Shown: positions 36,213-45,705 of the stretch, piece by piece
Layout: each line of letters begins with the position of its first letter
Position numbering within the stretch: position 1 is the first letter of the stretch
Origin: Streptomyces cyaneus
GTDB taxonomy: Bacteria; Actinomycetota; Actinomycetes; Streptomycetales; Streptomycetaceae
Direction of reading: 5' to 3'
Assembly (NCBI RefSeq): GCF_004028635.1
Contig: NZ_RQJW01000004.1
Location: 248,001-312,000 of the forward strand
DNA: 64,000 nucleotides
Program-made: the position numbers and the translations under genes
The notes under the pieces: model-generated
Seen by the model: only the letters and a program-made list of their open reading frames with translations
Database searches by the model: none
Told to the model about the DNA's origin: nothing

Positions 36213-38294
36213 ATGCCCCCCGACCGCTGGCAGCAGCACAACATCACCTTCGTCCAGCGCGAGAGCGCCCGGCGCACCATCGCAGAACGCCTCGGCCCAG
36301 CCCTTATCGAGGCAGAGGCCGACGGGCAGCTCACCAGCTGGTGGTTCATGAACAAGCAGCCCTGGCCGCTGCGTTACCTCGCCGACGAGCCCTCACCAGC
36401 CATTGAGTCGCTCCTGAGCGACCTCATCGGCGACGGCGTGGCCGTCTCGTGCTTGCCCTGCGTCTACGAGCCCGAGACCGACGCATTCGGCGGACCCGAG
36501 GCCATGGACGCAGCCCACGAACTGTTCCACAGCGACTCCCGCCACCTGCTCACCTACCAGCCGAGCCCGATGCACTTGGGACGCCGGGAGACCGCCGTCC
36601 TGCTGGCGAGCGTCATGATGCGCGGTGCTGGACTCGACTGGTTCGAACAGGGCGACGTATGGGCGAAGGTGGCAGCTCTTCGACCGGCCACCAATCCACC
36701 ACAACCGGAACGAGCCGCCGAACTGGCTCCGGCTATGCGGAAGCTCATGACCGCCGACACCCACAGCCTCTGCCGCCTGGGTCACCCACTCCACGCGCAC
36801 GAGGAATGGGTGACCGCCTTCGAACAGGCCGGCGCCACGCTCGCCGAACTCGCAGGCCGCGGCGCCCTCACCCGCGGCCTGCGAGCCGTCATCGCCCACC
36901 ACGTGATCTTCCACGCCAACCGCGCCGGTCTCCTCCGGGACGACCAGAGCGCCCTGTCCCACATCGCACGAGAGGTAGTCATGGGAACGAGTGACCACAC
37001 CGAGTCGCCCACCGAGGCAACGGCCGACATCGATAGCGTCAGCGCGGTGAACACCGACACGATCACCACCCCCACGGCGGACGCCGAGCGCCTCCGCAAC
37101 GCCCTTGTCGACCAGCTCCGTGCGGACGGACACGCCCGCACGCCCGCCGTCGAGACCGCGTTGCGGACCGTGCCCCGCCACGTGTTCGTGCCCGAGGCAT
37201 CCCTCGAAGACGCCTACGCCAACGCACCGGTGCACATCAAGTACGACACCGACGGAACGTCCATCTCCTGCGCCTCCCAGCCAGGCGTCGTCGCCCTCAT
37301 GTTGGACCAGCTCGAAGCCCAGCCCGGCGAGCGCATTCTCGAACTCGGTGCCGGCACCGGCTACAACGCCGGTCTGCTCGCCCACCTGGTCGGTGAGAAC
37401 GGACATGTGACCACCCTCGACGTTGACGACGACCTCGTGGAGGGTGCCCGCACGCACCTCGCCGCCGCCGGGATCACCAACGTCGAGGCCGTGACCCGCG
37501 ACGGGGCCCTCGGCTACGCCGAAGCAGCGCCGTACGACCGGATCATCGCCACCGTCGGCGCGCACGGTGTACCGCACGCCTGGCTGCAGCAGCTCGCACC
37601 CGGCGGCCGGCTCCTCGTCCCCCAGCGTCTCAAGGGCACCGTCTCCCGCTCCATCGCCTACGAGCAGCGCGACGGCCGGTGGGTATCCCTCGGTAGCGAG
37701 ATGAACACCTTCATGCCGCTTCGGCGGGGCATCGCTGACGACGACCGCCGAGTGATCCCTCTCAGCACGGACGGCGCCGTACGACTCCAGGCCCCCGCCG
37801 GGCTCAACATCGACGCCGACGCCCTCGCGGGCGTACTTGACCAGCCGCGCACCGAGGAGTGGACCGGTATGACGGTCCGCGCCATGGAGTCGCCAGAGTG
37901 GATGGAACTGTTCGTCACCTGCTCCCTGCCCTCCGGCCTGATCCGGATGCTCTTCCCCCAGAGCGCCAAGGGCGCTCTGCTCACCGAGGACCCCTACCCC
38001 TCGTCAACTGCGGTCATCGACAAGGGCGCCGTCACCTACCTCGCCCGGCGCGTATCCAAGGAGAAGACCCCCGAGGACGACAAGCTCTGGGAGTTCGGCG
38101 TCATTGGCCACGGCCCCGGCAGCGATGAGCTGGCCGCGAGGGTCGCCGACGCCATCCGCACCTGGGACCGCGACTACCGCGACCGTGAGGCCACGTTCGA
38201 AATCCAGCCCCTCGACGCCCCGGAGATCGAGCAGCGCCCCGGCCTCTTCGCCCTCGACACCCCGCTGAACCGCATCGTCGTCGACTGGCGGTGA
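36213..38294 (+). CDS. FxLD-system methyltransferase fused to thiopeptide-type domain
   Basis: 693 residues. Residues 1-255 resemble the stand-alone LanB elimination domain (WWFMNKQPWPLRYLAD at the start, HIAREVV at the end). A Thr/Asp-rich linker follows. Residues 290-693 match protein-isoaspartate O-methyltransferase: a SISCASQPGVVALMLDQL entry helix, SAM motif LELGAGTGYNAG and TVGAHGVPHAWLQQLAPGG. Related LanS-type enzymes methylate precursor Asp, leading through aspartimide to isoaspartate. The DD/DN residues of the FxLD core are plausible targets. GAAGGAC precedes the ATG. Confidence 0.9.
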   Translation: MPPDRWQQHNITFVQRESARRTIAERLGPALIEAEADGQLTSWWFMNKQPWPLRYLADEPSPAIESLLSDLIGDGVAVSCLPCVYEPETDAFGGPEAMDAAHELFHSDSRHLLTYQPSPMHLGRRETAVLLASVMMRGAGLDWFEQGDVWAKVAALRPATNPPQPERAAELAPAMRKLMTADTHSLCRLGHPLHAHEEWVTAFEQAGATLAELAGRGALTRGLRAVIAHHVIFHANRAGLLRDDQSALSHIAREVVMGTSDHTESPTEATADIDSVSAVNTDTITTPTADAERLRNALVDQLRADGHARTPAVETALRTVPRHVFVPEASLEDAYANAPVHIKYDTDGTSISCASQPGVVALMLDQLEAQPGERILELGAGTGYNAGLLAHLVGENGHVTTLDVDDDLVEGARTHLAAAGITNVEAVTRDGALGYAEAAPYDRIIATVGAHGVPHAWLQQLAPGGRLLVPQRLKGTVSRSIAYEQRDGRWVSLGSEMNTFMPLRRGIADDDRRVIPLSTDGAVRLQAPAGLNIDADALAGVLDQPRTEEWTGMTVRAMESPEWMELFVTCSLPSGLIRMLFPQSAKGALLTEDPYPSSTAVIDKGAVTYLARRVSKEKTPEDDKLWEFGVIGHGPGSDELAARVADAIRTWDRDYRDREATFEIQPLDAPEIEQRPGLFALDTPLNRIVVDWR

Positions 38295-38302
38295 CACCCC
38301 AC

Positions 38303-38352
38303 GTGGGGCGGCGGTGCCCGCGGCACGCAGGCGGCGGGCACCGCCGCCCCAC
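38303..38352. terminator. Perfect 18-bp inverted repeat with 14-base loop
   Basis: GTGGGGCGGCGGTGCCCG at 38303-38320 pairs without mismatch with 38335-38352. It starts nine bases after the methyltransferase stop and ends 28 bases before the next ATG. It is a strong terminator or attenuator that would lower expression of the last cluster gene, or protect the upstream mRNA end. Confidence 0.75.
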
Positions 38353-38380
38353 CAGCCCTCACTCACACACTGGGGGACCC

Positions 38381-39499
38381 ATGGACCCGCACGGCCCCAT
38401 AGCCCAGCGCTTCCCGCTCGTCGCGCGATTCCGACCCGCCTGCCTACCCCTGCCTCAACGCGTATGTGCTGTCGTCGACTTGGCCGACACCGCGGTGAGG
38501 GCGACCGACCAGGGGCTCGCATCGGCTGTCTACAACCAGGCCGCGCTCATCGCCTCCGACCTCGACCTCCCCGACCTCGCACGCGCGATGTGCCACCAGC
38601 ACGCCGCCGCCTACCTCCACGCCTGTCCCCTGCCCGGCATGAGCGCGATCCGCGGACTGGAACCAGTCGTCAACCTGGCCCGCCTCCAGATCCGCGCCGG
38701 CCACGTCGATGAGGGCCGTCAGCGACTCCTCGACCTGTACAAGGCCGTCGAGTCGGGCACGGCCGCCCGCTTCGAGGGCGTCAACGTACCCGCGGATCTC
38801 ACTGCGACCGACGAAGACCGCCAGGAGGTTCGCGCGTGGCTGTGGCGCGTCCTCCTCGCCGACGGCACGCGCACCCTCACTACCGAGGGGCAATGGGCCG
38901 AGGCCCTGGCGCACATCAAAGCCCACCATGGCATCGGGAAGCGGATGCTCGACGGGCGGCAGGTCGCCGTACTCGCCGCCCTCGTTGCGAACGACACGGC
39001 AGGGGCCGCTGGCCTGCTCACCGACACGTTGCCCGGCGATCCATGGGAGCAAGCTGTCACGGCCTGTCTGACCGCCTTCTCCCGGCTCAGCGCCAGGCAG
39101 CCCGTCGACAGACACCTGAAGGACCTGTTAGCCGCCTATCTCGGGCGGCAGGCCGAACCCGGGATGACCGTCTTCGACATCCGGCTCGGCCTTACGGTCC
39201 TCGACGCGATCGGCTCCGCCGAGGCGCCCGCCGCACACCTGGTGGTCGAGGACCTCCACCGCAGGACAAGGAACGCCGAGGACGGCTACGCAGCCCGCGA
39301 GAACCTGGCGCACCCCCTGTTCACCGCGATCGCCACAGACCGGCAGTCAGAGGACTGCCGTGCACTGGTTCGTGCCTGCTCCCTCAGAGCTGGGACCATC
39401 CCGGAAAAGTGGCAAGGAGAGCTGAAGGAGGCTCTGCGTGCCTGTGGCAGCGTGATCCGGGAAAGCCTCGGCGCGTCGAGCGACTGCCGGACTGACTGA
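38381..39499 (+). CDS. Helical-repeat protein at the end of the FxLD cluster
   Basis: 372 residues from ATG 38381, preceded by GGGGGA. It is wholly alpha-helical in appearance, with TPR-like pairs (LASAVYNQAALIASDLDLP, LARLQIRAGHVDEGRQRLL) and no catalytic motif. Proteins like this follow FxLD methyltransferase genes in other streptomycetes as I recall it, so a scaffold or peptide-binding role is possible. A strong hairpin separates it from the methyltransferase. It is convergent with the WYL regulator. Confidence 0.7.
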   Translation: MDPHGPIAQRFPLVARFRPACLPLPQRVCAVVDLADTAVRATDQGLASAVYNQAALIASDLDLPDLARAMCHQHAAAYLHACPLPGMSAIRGLEPVVNLARLQIRAGHVDEGRQRLLDLYKAVESGTAARFEGVNVPADLTATDEDRQEVRAWLWRVLLADGTRTLTTEGQWAEALAHIKAHHGIGKRMLDGRQVAVLAALVANDTAGAAGLLTDTLPGDPWEQAVTACLTAFSRLSARQPVDRHLKDLLAAYLGRQAEPGMTVFDIRLGLTVLDAIGSAEAPAAHLVVEDLHRRTRNAEDGYAARENLAHPLFTAIATDRQSEDCRALVRACSLRAGTIPEKWQGELKEALRACGSVIRESLGASSDCRTD

Positions 39500-39517
39500 A
39501 CACCTAGATGTTGCGGG

Positions 39518-40483
39518 TCAGGACGTTGGTGACGGCGCATAGTGGTGGGCAAGGTTGGTGGCGAGGTCACGGAGGTGAGTCCTGGCTTCGGTGGGGCCGT
39601 GCACAGTGATGGTGCTCCCGAACGGCAGTAGTGTTCGCACGTCCTCCAGGTGCAGGAAGCGGATCCTCACCCTGTGGCCGGTGGCGGATTCCTCTTGATC
39701 CTCCTGGACGAGTCGTTGGCCGAGGATCCGTCGCGCTCGCTCGATCTGGGTTTGGTCGATGGTGGCGCTGACCTCTATCGCATGGTTGTGTTCCCACTGG
39801 TCAACGAGCGCTGCAGCGACGGTGGCCAGGGTCTGGCTCTCGCGGATCCGTCGTGGCTGGTCGACTTCTTTCCACGTCGTGATCCGTTCGAGTCGGTACA
39901 TCCGTGGCACTCGGGCACAGTCGGCGACGAGGTACCAGATGCCGGCCTTGGCGAACAGCCCGTAGGGATCCACGACCAGGTCGCGTGAGCATGACTCGCG
40001 GGGGCTGTCGTACTCGATCCGTAGCCGGCGACCGCGCCGCACCGGGCCGATCAGCGAAGCCGGAGCCGTGCCGGAAGCACGGGCCTGGAGCCAGGGACGG
40101 CTGTCCACGTGCACTACGTCGGTGAGCGGCAGGAGCTCATCAACCCGACGTGGCTGTGCAGCGGCGATCTTGGAGAGCGCGCGCCGGCTCTCGACCGATG
40201 CGTTGAGCTCCGCACGCTGCTTCTCATCCAGCCCAGTGAGCGACAGATGATCACGCTCACCCGGCGTGAGTCGCGTGAGGTCAAGTCCGGACCCGGGCAG
40301 CATGGTCACGCCTCCGAGGCAGCCCCGTTGCGCGGTCACCGGCAGACCGGCGTCGCGGAGCCAGTTCAGGTCCCGGGTGATGGTTCGAAGGGACACCCCG
40401 AGCGCCGAGGCAAGTTCCTGTGTGGTCACGGCATCCCTCGATGCCAGGAGCAGCATCAGGGAGAAGAAGCGGTCTGGGGTCAC
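39518..40483 (-). CDS. WYL-domain helix-turn-helix regulator
   Basis: A 321-residue YafY-like regulator. The N-terminal DeoR-type winged helix reads TTQELASALGVSLRTITRDL. The middle WYL region is LRIEYDSPRESCSRDLVVDP then GIWYLVADC, with a RLERI anchor, and a C-terminal WCX-like domain follows. WYL domains bind nucleic-acid ligands or nucleotides and often control DNA-damage or defence genes. It is divergent from a VOC protein, its likely target. Confidence 0.88.
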   Translation of the reverse strand: MTPDRFFSLMLLLASRDAVTTQELASALGVSLRTITRDLNWLRDAGLPVTAQRGCLGGVTMLPGSGLDLTRLTPGERDHLSLTGLDEKQRAELNASVESRRALSKIAAAQPRRVDELLPLTDVVHVDSRPWLQARASGTAPASLIGPVRRGRRLRIEYDSPRESCSRDLVVDPYGLFAKAGIWYLVADCARVPRMYRLERITTWKEVDQPRRIRESQTLATVAAALVDQWEHNHAIEVSATIDQTQIERARRILGQRLVQEDQEESATGHRVRIRFLHLEDVRTLLPFGSTITVHGPTEARTHLRDLATNLAHHYAPSPTS

Positions 40484-40575
40484 ACACCAAGCTTTTCAGG
40501 AATTGCGACATGATGCGGCGCATATCCCGGTCAGGCTGGCGGATGCGTACCCACGACCTGCGAGAAGGAAGAACC

Positions 40576-40941
40576 ATGACCACATCCGTCGTGTCCATCG
40601 TCTACGTGAACGACGCTCCCGCCGCAGCGCGTTTCTACGGCGACCTCCTCGGCATGAGCCCGTCGTTCGAGACGCCGGGATACATCACCTTCGACCTCGG
40701 GCCAGGCGCTGACCTCGCTGTGTGGTCCGGCCGGTTCGAGGATCTGTCAGCGGACGTCCCGCGCACCAGTGAGGTGTGCCTGGCCACCGACGGTGGGCCC
40801 GACGAGGTCAACGCGATCTTCAAGCAGTGGCAGTCCAAGGGTGACACGATCCTGCGCGAGCCTCATGATCTGGGGTTCGGGCTCACCTTCCTCGCAGCCG
40901 ATCCTGACGGGAACCGTATTCGCGTGGCACCGCGGGGCTGA
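40576..40941 (+). CDS. VOC/glyoxalase-superfamily protein
   Basis: 121 residues with paired beta-alpha-beta-beta-beta units (SIVYVNDAPAAARFYGDLLG near the start, FLAADPDGNRIRVAP at the end). This is the fold of glyoxalase, bleomycin-resistance and dioxygenase proteins. Function is unassigned: sequestration of a small molecule or isomerase activity are both possible. A GAAGGAAGA site precedes the ATG. The gene is divergent from the WYL regulator, with 92 bases between starts. The 200 bases after it hold no clear gene. Confidence 0.85.
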   Translation: MTTSVVSIVYVNDAPAAARFYGDLLGMSPSFETPGYITFDLGPGADLAVWSGRFEDLSADVPRTSEVCLATDGGPDEVNAIFKQWQSKGDTILREPHDLGFGLTFLAADPDGNRIRVAPRG

Positions 40942-41142
40942 AAGGCCACAGTGAGGCAGGCGCACACGATGGGTGTCGCGCCTGCCGTCGTCTGACTTCG
41001 CAAGGACGACGTGTGCCCCCGCGAATGCGCCCCTGAGCGTCGAGGGTCGTAGGCAGCTCGTGAAGCACGATCACCAGATCCAGCGCGATGCATGCTTGCC
41101 ACTCTGGCAGTCGCGCAGAGACGCGGCAGGAGTACTCGGCAG

Positions 41143-42857
41143 CTACCGGCGCGGCCGACGCTGCTGTTCGGCAAGCGTCGTGTTCGCCGCTGCAGGCTGA
41201 TCGTTTCGGGTCGGCTGGGCAGGGATCGAGCCTGCCATGGTCGACTGTAGGCGTGCGGCCTCGGCAAGGCGGTTGCGTGCCGGGTTTCGGCCGGTGTGTT
41301 GGATGCGGGTGATCAGCACGCGCGCGGGCTGGCGGGCGGTGGTCAACTCGCGTCGGGCGGCAGCTTCCTTGAGGAGCTGGTGAGGCTGGTGGCCACGGGC
41401 TTCGGCGTCGGCGAGGACGGTGGCGAGTGCCGGCCAGGCCGGGTCGGTGAGGATCCGCTCGGCGTGGTCGGGGAGGGCTGCTCGTACGTCGTTGGCGAGA
41501 ACACGGCGGGCTTGATCCCTGGGCGGCCGGGCTGTGAGTTCGGCGAGCGTCGGAGCAAGTGCTCGGTCTGCGGCCGCCTGCAGGTGCTGGACGGCTTGAC
41601 GGGCGGCGTCGGCCTGGTGGGCGTGGCTCTTCGCTTCGTGCCAGCGCCCGGCCACGACGGTCGCCCAGACGAGGGCGGCGACCAGGGCGGCCAGTGCGCT
41701 CCCGTCGGGGCCGGTGGCGGTGTGGACGATGTCGCGGGCCGCGCTGCGCAGCGCGTGAGCGGCACGGTCTTCGGCCCGTACCTGGGACCGTTGGGCTCGG
41801 GCGAACGCCTTGGCGGCGGCCTGGAGTTCGGCGCGCAGGTGATCCGGGGCCTTCTGAGCAGTGGCTTCAGTCAGTTCGCCGAGGGCGGTGACGTGCGCCT
41901 GGGCGTGGCTTTCGTCGGCGAGGTCGATGTGGAGGGTGTCGAGGGCCTCGATGGCCTGCTGCCAGGGGGTGCTGGGGCGGCTGCGGCGGGCGGTGGGGTG
42001 TTCTTCGGGGCGGCTGGATTCGAGGCGAGCCTTGATTTGGGCAGGGAGAGGTCGGGGGCGATCTTGCCTCCGGGATGGAAGATCTGCTCGCCGGCCTCGT
42101 TGACGTCGCCCGAGCGGCCGGCGGCGTAGCCGAGGAGATCTCCTGATGGGCCGCGTCGGGCCTGGACCTCGACGCCCTCAGCTTGCAGGTAGGCGATGAA
42201 TTCCTCCACGTTGCTCACGTGCGGGATGGCAGCGCGGATGCGGTCCTGGAGCCACTCGCGGCTGGTCTGGTCCCAGCCGAGGCGTTCGGCCTTGTGCATC
42301 TCGGCCTGGCTGGGGCGGCGAGTACCGGTGCGGTCGCCCTTCTTCAGGCGGCGCAGCCCGTAGTCCTTCTCGATCTCGCGGCAGGCGTCGCCGACGCGCA
42401 GGCCGCTGTCGTGGAGTTTGGGGCGACGGCCGTCTTCACGGACGGTGGTGGCGAGGATGTGGATGTGGTCATCCGCGTGGCGTACGGCGATCCAGCGGCA
42501 TGCCAGGTCGTCACCGGCCGGAGCGATGCCAGCGGCTTGGACGATGCGTTGGGCGATCTCGGCCCACTCGGCGTCGGAGAGGCAGCGGTCCTCGCCGGCA
42601 GCGCGGACGGGGCAGTGCCAGACATGGTCGGTGACCGGCTTGCCGAACTCGCTGTTGCGCAAGGAGACCGGCTCGTCGAGGTAGCGGGCGAGTTCGGTGA
42701 GGGTGGCGTTCTCGTCGCGGCCGGGGTCGGGCATGCCGAGCATCGCGAAGCCGGCCACGATATGCGGGTCGAGGTGCTCGTCGTGCTTGCCGGGACCGTA
42801 GAGGTAGGCGAGCAGGCCGCGGGTGTTGGACCCGGCCGGTTTGATGGCGGCGATCAC
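41143..42857 (-). pseudogene. HUH relaxase (mobilization nuclease), frameshifted
   Basis: From GTG 42857 the frame encodes a relaxase N-domain: MIAAIKPAGSNTRGLLAYLY with a catalytic-type Tyr, and RHADDHIHILATTVREDG, the histidine triad that holds the metal. Near 42040 the coding signal moves to another frame (ARLESSRPEEHPTARRSRP, then TPWQQAIEALDTLHIDLADE), which runs to a stop at 41143. The product would be about 570 residues if repaired, the usual length as I recall it. One missing base explains it. As written, translation stops at 41871, after the nuclease domain, so nicking might survive. Its start overlaps the mobC stop. Confidence 0.8.
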
Positions 42858-43561
42858 GCGGACGCCTCCGTCTCCGGATCGGCGGGCTGACGCAGGGCTT
42901 CGGCGATCAGCTCCAGCAGGTGGTGGAGTTCGGTGAGGCGTTGGCGTATGTCGGGTGGGGTGTGGTCGCTGTTGAGGGCGCGGGCGATCTGGTTGATGTT
43001 GACGCCGATCCGGTTGAGCTGGCGCAGGACCTGGGCGCGGAAGATGTGGGTGCGGCGGCGGTCCTCGGACAGGGGCAGGTTGGCGGTGAACCGGCCGGTG
43101 ATGAAGGCGAGGACGATGTCGGCGGCGAAGCCGGAGTCGCCCTTGTAGCCGTGCTCGGCGGCGGTCTCCTGGAGTTGGGTGTGCTCGTCGCCGGTGAAGC
43201 GCAAGGGGCCGACGCGGACGACGCGTTTGGTGCCGGTGAAGCGGCGGATCGCCGGCTGGACGCTCTTCACGACAGGCTCACCGCCGACCGCCTCAGCAGC
43301 TCCGGCGGCGCGTACGGGGTGCAGGATCTCGCGCTGAACGGTGTGGAGCGTGTCCAGTTCGGGGTTGCCCTCGGCCCCGAACGTCTGGTCCGGCGCCCCC
43401 TGGCGCTGGGCCGTCTCCGCCACCCCCGGGGCGGAGCTCCCCGAAGTCCGGCCTTGAGTCGGACTCGGGGTACTACTGGCTCCCGCCGAGGTGGGGGTGG
43501 TCATCTCTGTTGGAGCGACCGGCAGTTCGTGGTGCGAGTCGTGCATTGATCGGTCTTCCAT
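42854..43561 (-). CDS. MobC-like relaxosome accessory protein
   Basis: 235 residues from ATG 43561 (a second ATG lies at 43546). The first 120 residues are low-complexity and polar. The C-terminal 110 resemble ribbon-helix-helix MobC: RVGPLRFTGDEHTQLQETAA, then FRAQVLRQLNRIGVNINQIA and a leucine-rich helix. MobC proteins help relaxase melt and nick oriT. The four-base overlap with the relaxase start shows coupled translation. oriT itself was not located. Confidence 0.85.
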   Translation of the reverse strand: MEDRSMHDSHHELPVAPTEMTTPTSAGASSTPSPTQGRTSGSSAPGVAETAQRQGAPDQTFGAEGNPELDTLHTVQREILHPVRAAGAAEAVGGEPVVKSVQPAIRRFTGTKRVVRVGPLRFTGDEHTQLQETAAEHGYKGDSGFAADIVLAFITGRFTANLPLSEDRRRTHIFRAQVLRQLNRIGVNINQIARALNSDHTPPDIRQRLTELHHLLELIAEALRQPADPETEASA

Positions 43562-43583
43562 GAGGTTGGGGGCGGGGGCGGTC

Positions 43584-44915
43584 TCAGTGAGGGTGGTCGG
43601 CGCGCGCGGCCTGTTCCCTGTTCTTGACGGTGCGGACGACTTCTCCGGCGATGTCGCTGCCGACGCTGTAGCCGTTCGCGCGCACGGTCTCCTCCAGCAG
43701 GTCACGGGAGAGACGTCCGTGCTCGTCGTAGAGGTGATCTGCGTAGTCGATGAGGAGCTCGCGTGTGGCGCGCGGTTTGCGGCCCTGGCCATTCGGCTCT
43801 GCCCGCGAGGTCTTGCCCGGATCGTCGCCCGGCGGTTCCTCGCCCGGTTTCGATTCCGGGCTGGAGGTCGTGCGGGCGGGCTGCTGCTGGCGGTTCTCGG
43901 GCTGAGGGCGGGCTGCCCGGTCGGCAGTGTCACCGCCCGCGACCTTGGCGGGCGGGCGGCCCGGAGCCTCTGCCCGCTTCGCTGACGTGGCCCGCGGGCG
44001 GGCGGTCACGGTGCCGCCCGTCGTGCGCTCGGCAAGATCGGGCCAACGGGCGGGCAACGGGACGGTGACCAGGGCGAGGGCCTGTTGGCGGGTGGCGAGC
44101 TTGCGCAGCAGCAGCTCGTCCTGGCGTTCGTCGCGGTCGACGTCGGCCTGCTCCAGGGCCTTGTGCAGGCGGCGGGTGAGGCGTCGGCCTCGCGGTTTGC
44201 TGCGTTTCTCGGGCTTCATGGTTTCTGCCCGGAGGATCAGGGTGACCGCCCGGTCGAGGGCGCGCTCGCGGATGATCCGGGCGGAGTCTGCGTCCCGGTC
44301 GGCGATCCCCAGGCGGGCCAGCAGCCGTTCGCGTGCCTGTCGGGTGAGGACGGCGGTCAGGCTGCGGGAGTCGGCGTGCGGGCTGCGGTTGCGTAGTTCG
44401 ATGCCCATGGCCAGGTGCCACAGCACGGCCGCCAGCACCGGGCCGACGAAGGCGCGCACGGTTCCGCCGATCAGTCCGGACTCGGCGTAAGCGGGCACGA
44501 TCTGCACGCCGGTGATCACCCAGGTGAGGGTGCCGGGCGCTCCGGGTGCCTGCTTGGGGCCGTTGAGGTTCTGCCGGGCCATCAGGGCGGTGGCGAACAG
44601 GGCGAGTTCGGCGGCGGCGAACATCGCGGCGCGCTCGACGGTGCCGGCCATGTCGAGGTAGTCGGCGGCGAACCGCCAGCTGGTGTCCGCGCTGTATGCG
44701 GTGCAGCCGATCGCAGCGACGGCGGCGACCGGGATGGCGGCGGTGCCACGTTGCTGCCCGTTGCCGCGGTTGCGGGCGCGCTGCCACAGCCATCCAGCGG
44801 CCAAGGCGAGGGCAACGAGTGGGACTACGGCTGCTGTGGGTGAGGGGATCCAGTGCGCCAGGGACGCTGCCTGGGACGTTGCGGCGCTTGTGGCCACGGT
44901 GCTGCCGGATGTCAT
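43584..44915 (-). CDS. Multi-helix membrane protein of the element backbone
   Basis: 443 residues from ATG 44915, eight bases after GGAGA. Four or five membrane helices occupy residues about 25-175 (AAVVPLVALALAAGWLW; VERAAMFAAAELALFATALM; FVGPVLAAVLWHLAMGI). A long basic and proline-rich cytoplasmic tail follows. The layout resembles DUF2637/Spd-type membrane proteins of actinomycete plasmids, and a role in spread or as a transfer coupling point is likely. No nucleotide-binding motif is present, so it is not a TraB-type pump. Confidence 0.7.
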   Translation of the reverse strand: MTSGSTVATSAATSQAASLAHWIPSPTAAVVPLVALALAAGWLWQRARNRGNGQQRGTAAIPVAAVAAIGCTAYSADTSWRFAADYLDMAGTVERAAMFAAAELALFATALMARQNLNGPKQAPGAPGTLTWVITGVQIVPAYAESGLIGGTVRAFVGPVLAAVLWHLAMGIELRNRSPHADSRSLTAVLTRQARERLLARLGIADRDADSARIIRERALDRAVTLILRAETMKPEKRSKPRGRRLTRRLHKALEQADVDRDERQDELLLRKLATRQQALALVTVPLPARWPDLAERTTGGTVTARPRATSAKRAEAPGRPPAKVAGGDTADRAARPQPENRQQQPARTTSSPESKPGEEPPGDDPGKTSRAEPNGQGRKPRATRELLIDYADHLYDEHGRLSRDLLEETVRANGYSVGSDIAGEVVRTVKNREQAARADHPH

Positions 44916-45006
44916 GCAGGGGCTCTCCAAGGGCTCGCGCGATCGAGGGCATGCCTGTGGGCGGGCGGGTGAGGTGAAGGTTGGGGGGGGAGACGCGCGG
45001 CTGCCG

Positions 45007-45705
45007 TCAGGTGGCGGGCGCGGTGCGGCGTCGGTCGGGGCCGGTGAGGATGACGCGTTCGGTCATCTCGGCGAGGCGGGAGGCGACGCGGTCGCCGAGT
45101 GCGGTGCGTAGCTCGGCGGTGGGGAGGTTGGTGGTGATGAGGGTGGGGAGCATGTGCTCGTACCGGTGGTTGATGAGCCGGTAGGTGAGCTCCTCGGTCC
45201 ACTCGCTGGTCTTGGCCGCGCCGAGGTCGTCCAGGAGCAGCAGCGGGCAACGGGCCAGCGTCTGCAGTTCCCGTTCTCCGTCGTGGCCGGCGCGGGGGCG
45301 GAGCCGCGCGTGGAGGTCGGCGGAGGTGGTGGCCTCCCAGCGCAGGCGGACACCTCGGGTGAGGAGGGCGCGTACGGCGCCGTACGCCTGGTGGGTTTTG
45401 CCGGTGCCGGTGGGGCCGGCGATCAGCAGCGACGGTCCCTCGGCGATACCGGGTCCGCTCGGGCCGGGGCGTCCGGCGCGGGCGATCTGGTCGGCCCAGG
45501 CAGTGATCTGGGGGTGGTCGGCCAGGGCGCGGCGGTAGCGGGCGGGGATGCGCGCGTCGGCCAGCTCCAGGGCGGTGACGCGCTCGGCAGGTGGTTCCTG
45601 GGCGGCAGCGGCGGCGGGGTCGATGCCGCGGCTGGCCAGGATGCCGTTGAGCCGGTCGGCGAGTGGACCGAGCTGGCGGGGCTCTCGGCTGAGGGTGGCG
45701 GTCAG
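45007..45705 (-). CDS. DnaC-like helicase-loader ATPase, apparent CTG start
   Basis: 232 residues. Walker A is LLIAGPTGTGKTHQAY and Walker B LLLLDDLGAAK, with sensor-type LITTNLP and VASRLAEMTERV. These are the AAA+ features of DnaC/IstB helicase loaders. No ATG, GTG or TTG lies between the in-frame stop just upstream and the conserved body. The only candidate is CTG at 45705, which overlaps the preceding gene's stop as CTGA, mirroring the GTGA couplings elsewhere in this operon. It would load the host helicase at the element origin. Confidence 0.8.
   Translation of the reverse strand: MTATLSREPRQLGPLADRLNGILASRGIDPAAAAAQEPPAERVTALELADARIPARYRRALADHPQITAWADQIARAGRPGPSGPGIAEGPSLLIAGPTGTGKTHQAYGAVRALLTRGVRLRWEATTSADLHARLRPRAGHDGERELQTLARCPLLLLDDLGAAKTSEWTEELTYRLINHRYEHMLPTLITTNLPTAELRTALGDRVASRLAEMTERVILTGPDRRRTAPAT

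Noticed and set aside
43584..44915. Membrane protein considered as a TraB/FtsK-type transfer pump
   Set aside because: No Walker A or B motif is present. It has membrane helices and a polar tail only.
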